Source of the DNA: an uncultured Bacteroidales bacterium
GTDB taxonomy: Bacteria; Bacteroidota; Bacteroidia; Bacteroidales; P3
NCBI GenBank assembly: GCA_900318835.1
Contig: ONLW01000018.1
Location: 1 to 57,082, forward strand
DNA length: 57,082 nucleotides
Direction: 5' to 3'
Shown here: piece after piece, positions 36,296 to 42,410 of the stretch
How the letters are laid out: each line of letters starts with the position of its first letter
How positions within the stretch are numbered: position 1 is the first letter of the stretch
Notes under the pieces: model-generated
Told to the model about the DNA's origin: nothing
Database searches by the model: none
What the model saw: the letters and a program-made list of their open reading frames with translations, nothing else
Translations under genes and position numbers: made by a program

Positions 36296-36946
36296 CTAAT
36301 TATCACATTTATAAAGTTGTGTGTAATGCAATGGTGGATAGGAACGTACAGGTTCGTCGAAGCTCTGTGCCTCGCCCTGCTCATCGAAGAGAGAATACTG
36401 GTGTGCCTGGTTGACAAGGAAGTCGAACTGGAAGTCGCGACGGGCAAACTGTTTGCTACCCGCAATGGGTGTCCATTCGCAGAACGTGATAGGCCTGTTG
36501 TCCGCAGTGCGATAGGTCAATGCATCGCCGCAGACGATGTTCTTCCGCAGCATATAGCGCAGGCTCTCTTCATACCCGCCCATTCGCCCCATCTTGCCCA
36601 TTTGCCCCATCACCTCCCCATACAACCTCTCCCGGCAAGATTCGGCATTGTCCTCCAATAGCTCAATGCCATAGCAGGAGCCTACGGCAATGAGGCTCTT
36701 AAATTCCCATTCCGTTTGTGACTTTATAGAAGAAAGTAGTGATAGTTTCCGCCGCAATATCTCTATAAGGAAATTCCCGTCGCCACAGGCGGGCTCAAGG
36801 AAACGGCTGTCGAGCCGATAGGACTCGTCCCGCACCAAGTCGAGCATGGCATTCACCTCCCTTGGATTGGTGAACACCTCGCCATGCTGAGCCACCCGCT
36901 GGCGACTCTTGATTTGTGATTTTGTGTTTTCGTTATTTGTGAGCAT
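36296..36946 (-). CDS. Small SAM-binding methylase-like protein without NPPY
   Basis: 216 residues. QHGEVFTNPREVNAMLDLV followed by SAM motif I FLEPACGDGNFLIEILRR resembles the N-terminal half of N6-adenine methylases, with a possible motif II/III (GIELLEDNAESCRERL, NIVCGDALTY). Where motif IV should be, the sequence reads FDFLVNQAHQYSLF, so the catalytic NPPY is absent. It is probably a partner or regulatory subunit of the Eco57I-type methylase downstream; a decayed gene is less likely because the frame is intact. A repeat-derived insert (MGQMGKMGRMGG, about 112-122) lies between motifs. The ATG follows a terminator-like hairpin directly, with only TTTT between, and no ribosome binding site is visible. 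Confidence 0.75.
   Translation of the reverse strand: MLTNNENTKSQIKSRQRVAQHGEVFTNPREVNAMLDLVRDESYRLDSRFLEPACGDGNFLIEILRRKLSLLSSIKSQTEWEFKSLIAVGSCYGIELLEDNAESCRERLYGEVMGQMGKMGRMGGYEESLRYMLRKNIVCGDALTYRTADNRPITFCEWTPIAGSKQFARRDFQFDFLVNQAHQYSLFDEQGEAQSFDEPVRSYPPLHYTQLYKCDN
36578..36612. repeat. Low-complexity intragenic repeat (gcccatt / gccccat units)
   Basis: Four to five tandem near-heptamers encoding the Met/Gly-rich MGQMGKMGRMGG inside the small methylase-like gene. It looks inserted between otherwise ordinary methylase segments. Confidence 0.7.
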
Positions 36947-37086
36947 AAAAAGGAATCGTGGATCTTCACTTACGATTCCTTAGGAGTTCCACGTCCTGTC
37001 AAGTATATAAGTAAAGCCCACGATTACCTCGCAGGCGTTTACCGCTTTACCATACTTGACTTGATTATGTGGAACTTCAAGGAATC
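36947..37086 (-). promoter_or_regulatory. Structured leader or small RNA with alternative terminator / long-hairpin pairing
   Basis: Within the gene-free stretch 36947-37210. Plus-strand coordinates: hairpin 1 is aaggaatcgt (36950-36959) with acgattcctt (36972-36981), a perfect 10-bp stem followed on the minus strand by five T and then the ATG at 36946. A second, longer fold pairs 36974-36992 with 37069-37086 (about 17 of 19 positions), then gtcaagta with tacttgac, then gtaaag with ctttac around a 28-nt loop. The segment gattcctt at 36974-36981 belongs to both folds, so they exclude each other, as in terminator/antiterminator switches. It could regulate the methylase pair or be the 3' end of a separate RNA. 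The remaining part (37087-37210) is AT-rich with a small agcg-aaaa-cgct hairpin and no evident promoter. Confidence 0.6.
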
Positions 37087-37210
37087 AGTATAGAGCGAAA
37101 ACGCTTTATAATATGTTATTTATCTTCTATTTTATTGTTTCGATATGTTATTTTTTTGTTGCTATTTTGATTAAAAAGACACGGATTTATTGATATGATA
37201 TACCAAAACA

Positions 37211-39502
37211 CTATTTTGTGAACTCATTACAGTATTTTATTTGGTTAGGATAACGGCTTTCGACCAATTTTATTATGGTTTCACAAACTTCTTGATAATC
37301 GTCGTCTGTCATTGGCTGTTGTTCTGTTCTCCATCCGCCATGTGACAAATCATTGATATAGGTATATGATTTTTTGTCATCAGGAATATATGTTTTTATG
37401 AATTCTTTTACACTATCTTCATTGGAATTAATACTTTCGAATTTGTCAATTGTTTCAATTATGTGCCGAATTGAGTTGGCTGTTGTGTGAGAAGCCCTAA
37501 CGCCTTTTCGTGCAATTAGGTAAATGTCAAGAAGGTGATTAATATAAGGTACAGTAAAATTGTCGTTCCATTCTTGTAATGAATTGTTCTTTAATAATAG
37601 AATCTTGTCTAAAATCTTATTAGATGATAATATCCTAATAAAATCACTATTATGTGTTAGAACTATTTGTCTGAGTCTTTCTCCTAACTTTGGAAACATG
37701 AGTTTTAAATCACGTATCACCCCAGACATAGTATAGACATAGGTAAAATCCATACTTGAAATAGGGTCGTCTATTATGAAGAATAGACGTTTGTAGTCAT
37801 CCTCTTTCTCAATAATTGTATGGGTATCACCAAGGTAATATGCAAAAGCCACAATATTCTTTTCTCCTTCGCTTAGGATATTTTTTGTCTGTTCTTTTTC
37901 CAGTGTTTTTGACTGGAATACAAGTCGGAATGTATCATCATCTAAGCTATATTTCCCAGAGAAGAAGTAATCTAAAACTTGCCTAATTGTGTCTGCAACT
38001 AGTTTCTTCTTTGATATTTTGACAGAATCTTGTTTTCTCTTTATTTCAAACTCTAAGGCAACGATTTGTTTGTCTAAGTCAATGTATCGTTTTTGATCGG
38101 TACCATATTTATCAACCCAATCGTTGTATGCTGCTTTACAAATATTTCTCCTTACTTCTTTATTCTCTTCCCCAATGGCATTTTTCTTTCCATTAATTTG
38201 TGAAATCAAAGATAAATTTCTTTCGACCACATTGTTAACTGTGGACAATTGTTTTTGGATCATCTTTGCAATATCATCTGGGACATTAACAACCATACTG
38301 ATATCTTGCAGCTTAGAGTCAAGGGCATTTTTGAGCTCAACAAACAATTCATCAATCGCTTTGATTTCCACAGATTCTAACGAAAGAGATTCACAAGATG
38401 GTATATATTTTGTTTTATATACATTATATTGATTTGAGGCTTCGGTATTCTTTGTCCTCAGTAAAGTCAATTCTTTGCGCTTGTTTTCAATGTGCTGTAT
38501 CAGTAGCTGAATGCGTTTAATGGTTTTCGACTCATTGTCATGAATAAAGTCGTTGTATTTGTCGATTAACGATAATGCATCAGCTTCAAGTTTTTGTTTG
38601 CAGAATGGACATCTTTCGTTATTTTCATTTAGAAAAGCAAGCCCCTTTTCAATAAAATCCTGTTTGTTGCGCATTTCTTCCTTGAAGTCATCTGCAAAAT
38701 GACTTAAAGTATAAGCCGTGGAAAGGATATTTAATATCTCAGACAATAGAGACTCGTCCACCTGAATCGAAGGAACAGGGTTGATGTCGGAGAGATTTTC
38801 CGGAACTGACTTTATCTTATCATAATCAGTAACATAGTCTTTGAATTTTTTTTGTAAATCCTGTTTGCCATTTTCTCCATTAGCCAAAAAAACATCTACT
38901 GATACATAACGAGAATAATCACTAAGCCTTCTTATGTTTGCAATAGAGTCAATATGTTTTTCGATAAAGGAATTGATATTTGCCTCTATCGTATCACGTA
39001 AATCCTTTTTATTTTTATTTAGCTCACTTAGCTTTATATTATCATCTGATATGTCTATGTTTGTTTTGCCAAGAATAAATCCCTGGACATCTTCTGTGTG
39101 TTCATAACCCAAGGCGCGTATATTCTCATCAACAAAATCTTGATTAAACGTGTGGTATAGGTATTCTGTTTGGGAAATTGTAGGGGGGATGTTTTGGGTC
39201 AAATCTATTTTGATATCCTCTACAATGTTACCTTGGTCATCAGAAATTTTAAATCCAAAAGAAGATTTTGTTTCTCCTAAAGTGATTAATTTGTCAGTAT
39301 TAAAGGGTTGGACACCACCATCATTATCATTTATATTAGTTCTCTCGAGAAGACGGAACATCCTACTGATAAAAGTCTTTCCACAACCATTATTGGCAAA
39401 TACGCCTATCTTCAATGATTTATTTTCAAACTCATTGTCGAGGTTGGTCAATGGAGCTATATTTGTACACTGTAGTTTTACTTTGGGCATAACTTTATTC
39501 AT
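37211..39502 (-). CDS. AAA ATPase with zinc hook, RloC/PrrC-like candidate anticodon nuclease
   Basis: ABC/SMC-type ATPase of the AAA_13 kind, about 763 residues. Numbering here counts from a GTG at 39508. Walker A ANNGCGKTFISRMF (about 38-51), long coiled coils with a CPFC zinc hook (about 299-302), signature LSEGEKNIVAFAYYLGD near 544, Walker B RLFFIIDDPISSMD near 575 and the switch His in VLTHNSDF. RloC proteins share this ATPase plus zinc-hook plan. C-terminally Arg681, Glu685 and His723 (SIRHIIETI and NDLSHGG) reproduce the Arg-x3-Glu...His order of the PrrC/RloC nuclease triad. Function as tRNA-cutting defence guard is inference. Start: GTG 39508 would sit on the predicted start site; ATG 39502 or ATG 39490 (MPKVKLQ) are better. 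Very AT-rich, suggesting transfer. Confidence 0.78.
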   Translation of the reverse strand: MNKVMPKVKLQCTNIAPLTNLDNEFENKSLKIGVFANNGCGKTFISRMFRLLERTNINDNDGGVQPFNTDKLITLGETKSSFGFKISDDQGNIVEDIKIDLTQNIPPTISQTEYLYHTFNQDFVDENIRALGYEHTEDVQGFILGKTNIDISDDNIKLSELNKNKKDLRDTIEANINSFIEKHIDSIANIRRLSDYSRYVSVDVFLANGENGKQDLQKKFKDYVTDYDKIKSVPENLSDINPVPSIQVDESLLSEILNILSTAYTLSHFADDFKEEMRNKQDFIEKGLAFLNENNERCPFCKQKLEADALSLIDKYNDFIHDNESKTIKRIQLLIQHIENKRKELTLLRTKNTEASNQYNVYKTKYIPSCESLSLESVEIKAIDELFVELKNALDSKLQDISMVVNVPDDIAKMIQKQLSTVNNVVERNLSLISQINGKKNAIGEENKEVRRNICKAAYNDWVDKYGTDQKRYIDLDKQIVALEFEIKRKQDSVKISKKKLVADTIRQVLDYFFSGKYSLDDDTFRLVFQSKTLEKEQTKNILSEGEKNIVAFAYYLGDTHTIIEKEDDYKRLFFIIDDPISSMDFTYVYTMSGVIRDLKLMFPKLGERLRQIVLTHNSDFIRILSSNKILDKILLLKNNSLQEWNDNFTVPYINHLLDIYLIARKGVRASHTTANSIRHIIETIDKFESINSNEDSVKEFIKTYIPDDKKSYTYINDLSHGGWRTEQQPMTDDDYQEVCETIIKLVESRYPNQIKYCNEFTK

Positions 39503-39512
39503 TTTCACGCTG

Positions 39513-39544
39513 CAAAGATACGAATTATATCTAAATCAGCCAAA
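39513..39544 (-). promoter_or_regulatory. Promoter of the AAA ATPase gene
   Basis: Minus-strand TTTG (39544-39541) and TATCTTTG (39520-39513), spacer 20 nt. The predicted start site falls within a few bases of the first possible start codons, implying a leaderless or very short-leader mRNA. Positions 39500-39521 are identical to 39955-39976. Confidence 0.75.
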
Positions 39545-39546
39545 TC

Positions 39547-39936
39547 TTATTCCGTGATTGTTGTTTTCAATCGATAGGTGCGATTGCGATTACCACCGAG
39601 AGATTCCAGACAGCCGTACTCGGTGAGTTGGCGCAGATAACGCTTGGCGGTGGTGGCAGTGAAATCGAACTGGTGGATGATGGTCTCTGTGGTGAACTCC
39701 TCTTTATCGGCCACAAAGTCCAGAATATCGGCCATTATTTCCGCAATAGATGGCTTTATTATACATTTATCGGCCATTTCCGGGACAATTGGCTCGGGTG
39801 TCAAATCAACAAGCGAGGCGGAACTGGCAATAAGTGAGTCCATATAGGATCTCTCATAGCCTTTCTGCTCGGAGATGCCCAACGCACGGTGCCGGTCAAG
39901 CAGCTGCAATAATATGTCTCTATTCTCCGCTGTCAT
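39547..39936 (-). CDS. Winged-helix DNA-binding protein, putative island regulator
   Basis: 129 residues. The C-terminal 60 residues form a winged helix: IAEIMADILDFVADKEEFTT, then ETIIHQFDFTATTAKRYLRQL as the helix-turn-helix, and a wing GCLESLGGNRNRTYRLK. The N-terminal half (RDILLQLLDRHRALGISEQ) is helical and not recognised. Similar winged helices occur at the C-terminus of Fic and other ATP-binding proteins, so a remnant of a longer protein is possible, though the promoter and start look intact. It lies just upstream of the AAA ATPase gene and shares a 22-bp promoter block with it, so it may control both. Confidence 0.7.
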   Translation of the reverse strand: MTAENRDILLQLLDRHRALGISEQKGYERSYMDSLIASSASLVDLTPEPIVPEMADKCIIKPSIAEIMADILDFVADKEEFTTETIIHQFDFTATTAKRYLRQLTEYGCLESLGGNRNRTYRLKTTITE

Positions 39937-39967
39937 CTTTCTTTAATTCTCTCACATTTTCACGCTG

Positions 39968-39998
39968 CAAAGATACAAATCTTTTCTTATTTGGCAAA
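39968..39998 (-). promoter_or_regulatory. Promoter of the winged-helix gene
   Basis: Minus-strand TTTG (39998-39995) and TATCTTTG (39975-39968), spacer 19 nt, followed by the same cagcgtgaaaatg as at the ATPase promoter. The leader is about 26 nt. Confidence 0.8.
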
Positions 39999-40093
39999 AT
40001 AATCTTTAGAGACAAAGCTGTTTCGTAAAAATAAAATTGTGCTGATACAATAAAAAGAGGCAAAAAGCGTTATAGAAATAAAAAAATTGCAAT

Positions 40094-40693
40094 ATGAAGA
40101 AATCAACCATTACAATTATCGCTATTGTCGGTGTCCTGGCCATCATCGTGTTCTGGGTCATCGGCGTGAACAACAAACTTGTCACCCAAGAGGAGAATGT
40201 CTCCAAGGCATGGAGCCAGGTGGAGAACGTTTACAAACGCCGCATGGACCTCATTCCGCAGCTGGTGAACACCGTGCAGGGGGCAGCCAACTATGAGAAG
40301 GGCGTGCTGACCGAGGTGACCAACGCCCGCGCCGGCGTGCAACAGACCCAGGTGGATCCCTCGCAGCTCAGCGAGCAGCAGATTGCCGCCTACCAGAAAG
40401 CCCAGGACAACCTCACCAAGGCCCTGGCCAACACCATCAAGGTGACCGTGGAACGCTACCCCGAACTCACCGCCACCCAAGGATTCCGCGACCTGCAGAC
40501 ACAGCTTGAGGGCACGGAGAACCGCATTACCGTGGAGCGCGGCAAGTTCAACGAGGCAGTCCAAGCCTACAACACCAAGCTGCGCCGCTTCCCCACGAGC
40601 CTCATCGCCGGCATGCTGGGCTTCGAGAAGAAGGGCTACTTCACCGCCCCTGAGGAGGCTGCAGAGCCTGTGAACGTGGAGTTCAACTTTTAA
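40094..40693 (+). CDS. lemA: LemA family protein
   Basis: 199 residues. One N-terminal membrane helix (ITIIAIVGVLAIIVFWVIGV) and a long helical cytoplasmic or periplasmic domain with the family pattern NVSKAWSQVENVYKRRMDLI, PQLVNTVQGAANYE and the C-terminal FPTSLIAGMLGF-KKGYF. Function is not established; lemA is commonly followed by TPM-domain genes, as here, and the pair has been linked to membrane or envelope stress in some bacteria. The downstream gene begins 36 bp later. Confidence 0.95.
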   Translation: MKKSTITIIAIVGVLAIIVFWVIGVNNKLVTQEENVSKAWSQVENVYKRRMDLIPQLVNTVQGAANYEKGVLTEVTNARAGVQQTQVDPSQLSEQQIAAYQKAQDNLTKALANTIKVTVERYPELTATQGFRDLQTQLEGTENRITVERGKFNEAVQAYNTKLRRFPTSLIAGMLGFEKKGYFTAPEEAAEPVNVEFNF

Positions 40694-40819
40694 GGTGAAA
40701 GGTGAGCGGTAAAAGGTAATAATTAATTTATGAAAGAAAACAGTAACACCCTAAAGAAAATGTTGCGGCTAATGCTATGCGTCAGCCTAACTTTCTCCTT
40801 TTACCTTTCACCTTTCACC
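40693..40819. repeat. Inverted pair of ggtgaaa-type repeats around a start codon
   Basis: 40693-40719 carries ggtgaaaggtgagcggtaaa on the plus strand, and 40797-40819 carries the complementary cctttcacctttcacc. Together they can form a stem of about 20 bp enclosing the start codon of the TPM gene (40730). Related units occur at 4225-4248 and 43094-43154. Confidence 0.7.
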
Positions 40820-41560
40820 ATGAAAGCGCAGACGGGATGGCTGCCGGAGAAGACGAACCGGCTGGTGAACGACTATTCTGGCATCCTGTCGGATGGGCAG
40901 CGCAACACGCTGGAGCAGCGGCTGGTGGCTTTTAATGATTCCACGTCGAATCAGATACTCATCATCCTCACCCCCACCCTGGGTGGCGACGATGAGAACG
41001 CCGTGGCCCAACGCATCGGACAGACGTGGGGTGTGGGGCAACAGGAATTCAACAATGGCCTAGTCATCCTCCTGAAGAGCAAGAGCGAGGAGGAGAATTT
41101 CGGTGCCGTAGCCATCGCCACAGGATACGGACTCGAAGGAGTCTTGCCCGACGTAGCCTGCAAGCATATCATTGACAACGAGATGATTCCTGAACTCAAA
41201 GAGGGCGACTACTACGAAGCCATCGTGGCGGCACTCGACATTATTGAGCCCTTGGCGAGCGGCGAATACTCCTACGCCGAATACCGCGCCCATGAGCGCC
41301 GAAGCGCACTCCTCGGCCTCGGCATCTTCGTGGGACTCATCGCCTTGGTAGCCGGCCTGCTGTTCTACTACGCCAAGAAACACCCTGACCAGTGGAAAGG
41401 TGGCGGCAACGGTGGTAGCGGTACGGGTGGAGGCATCTTCCTCGGTGGCTTCCCCATCGGCTTCGGTGGAGGCCGTAGCGGCGGCTGGAGCGGGGGAGGT
41501 GGTTTTGGCGGCTTCGGTGGAGGCGGTTTCGGTGGCGGAGGAGCCTCGGGACGCTTCTGA
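40730..41560 (+). CDS. TPM-domain protein (YgcG-like)
   Basis: 276 residues. N-terminal signal region, TPM domain from about residue 40 (GWLPEKTNRLVNDYSGILSD, NQILIILTPTLGGDDE, YGLEGVLPDVACKHIIDNEM), a transmembrane helix (LLGLGIFVGLIALVAGLLFY) and a long Gly-rich tail. TPM domains have been associated with photosystem repair phosphatase activity in plants; in bacteria the role is unclear. The signal-peptide region contains the in-frame repeat FSFYLSPFT, so the signal peptide may start at an alternative ATG (40820, MKAQTG is too short to be one). Forms a pair with lemA. Confidence 0.9.
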   Translation: MKENSNTLKKMLRLMLCVSLTFSFYLSPFTMKAQTGWLPEKTNRLVNDYSGILSDGQRNTLEQRLVAFNDSTSNQILIILTPTLGGDDENAVAQRIGQTWGVGQQEFNNGLVILLKSKSEEENFGAVAIATGYGLEGVLPDVACKHIIDNEMIPELKEGDYYEAIVAALDIIEPLASGEYSYAEYRAHERRSALLGLGIFVGLIALVAGLLFYYAKKHPDQWKGGGNGGSGTGGGIFLGGFPIGFGGGRSGGWSGGGGFGGFGGGGFGGGGASGRF

Positions 41561-41574
41561 CGATAAAAAAAAAA

Positions 41575-41606
41575 TTTGTACGGTTCAAAAAATGTTAGTA
41601 TCTTTG
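41575..41606 (+). promoter_or_regulatory. Strong Bacteroidota-type promoter
   Basis: TTTG (41575-41578), 20-nt spacer, TATCTTTG (41599-41606), then GCAGCACG. The predicted start near 41612 gives a 69-nt leader before the small gene at 41681. Confidence 0.85.
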
Positions 41607-41680
41607 CAGCACGTTTGTTTTGAGCACTATGCAAATTACAAACTGATTATCAAGTATATAAACAATAAAAATTATACACC

Positions 41681-41818
41681 ATGGGTATCAATGCTAACAA
41701 AAAAGTGAAGAGAAGAAAAGTCCGCATCAACGGCAACAAGAACTCCACCAACAACTGGGGTATCACCGCCGCTGGCTGGAATGCTGTGCACAAAGCCATC
41801 ATCAACGCCGAAGACTAA
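41681..41818 (+). CDS. Small basic protein (45 aa), unknown function
   Basis: 45 residues: MGINANKKVKRRKVRINGNK then a Trp-containing C-terminal half (NNWGITAAGWNAVHKAIINA). Strongly basic N-terminus (net charge about +7), which could bind nucleic acid or ribosomes. The case for a real gene is the exact promoter 75 nt upstream, a perfect terminator hairpin 18 nt after the stop, and codon use like its neighbours. No family recognised. It is monocistronic. Confidence 0.75.
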   Translation: MGINANKKVKRRKVRINGNKNSTNNWGITAAGWNAVHKAIINAED

Positions 41819-41836
41819 GATATTCTTCTGGAAAGA

Positions 41837-41865
41837 AAAGGCCGCATTTCTGCGGCCTTTTTTTC
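41837..41865 (+). terminator. Terminator of the 45-aa gene
   Basis: Perfect 10-bp stem aaaggccgca / tgcggccttt, tttc loop, followed by TTTTTTT-like tract. Confidence 0.93.
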
Positions 41866-41912
41866 TAAGATAACCTAGGAGATCCTAGACTTTCCTAGAA
41901 AGAACAGCAGTA

Positions 41913-42410
41913 ATGAAACAGACCACCCTCTGCTATATCGATGACGGTGACAGCTACCTGATGCTGCACCGCGTGAAAAAAGAGAACGACGCCAGCCACG
42001 GGAAGTGGATAGGCGTTGGTGGCAAATGCGAGGCTGACGAAAGTCCCGACGAGTGCATGCTGCGCGAGGTGAAAGAGGAGACGGGACTGGAAATCACCGA
42101 ATGGCACTACCGCGGCATCGTCACCTTCATCTCCGATACCTGGCCCAACGAGTACATGCACCTCTTCACTGCCACCGCCTGGCGCGGCGAGCCTGACATG
42201 GGCATTGACGACGAGGGCGAGTTGGCGTGGATTAAGAAAGGCGACCTACCCATCCTCCCCGGCGTTGGCAACCCCGCACTCACCCTCTGGGAAGGTGACC
42301 GCATCTTCCTCCGTCTGCTCCTCGACGAGAGCACCCCTTTCTTCTCCCTCAAACTCGTCTACGAACAAGATGAGATGGTAAAAGCAACACTCAATGGAGC
42401 GGCACTTTGA
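41913..42410 (+). CDS. NUDIX hydrolase (MutT-like)
   Basis: 165 residues. Complete Nudix box GGKCEADESPDECMLREVKE-ETGLEI around residues 36-60 with the catalytic REVKEE core, preceded by YLMLHRVKKENDASHGKWIG. The short N-terminal segment and the DTWPNEYMHLFTATAW strand are like 8-oxo-dGTP diphosphatases of the MutT/MTH1 type, but substrate is uncertain. The 3' end overlaps the UvrD-type helicase start by 17 bp, so translation is coupled. A nucleotide-pool cleaner beside a repair helicase is a sensible pairing. Confidence 0.93.
   Translation: MKQTTLCYIDDGDSYLMLHRVKKENDASHGKWIGVGGKCEADESPDECMLREVKEETGLEITEWHYRGIVTFISDTWPNEYMHLFTATAWRGEPDMGIDDEGELAWIKKGDLPILPGVGNPALTLWEGDRIFLRLLLDESTPFFSLKLVYEQDEMVKATLNGAAL

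Noticed and set aside
36947-37086. Retron msr-msd or tRNA-like RNA
   Set aside because: No reverse transcriptase in the window and no cloverleaf; kept as leader or attenuator.
41368-41634. Proline-rich minus-strand frame
   Set aside because: Antisense to the Gly-rich tail of the TPM protein.
41874-41899. cctagga / tcctag palindromic units before the NUDIX gene
   Set aside because: Too short and only one clear site; could be part of another repeat family but not supported here.
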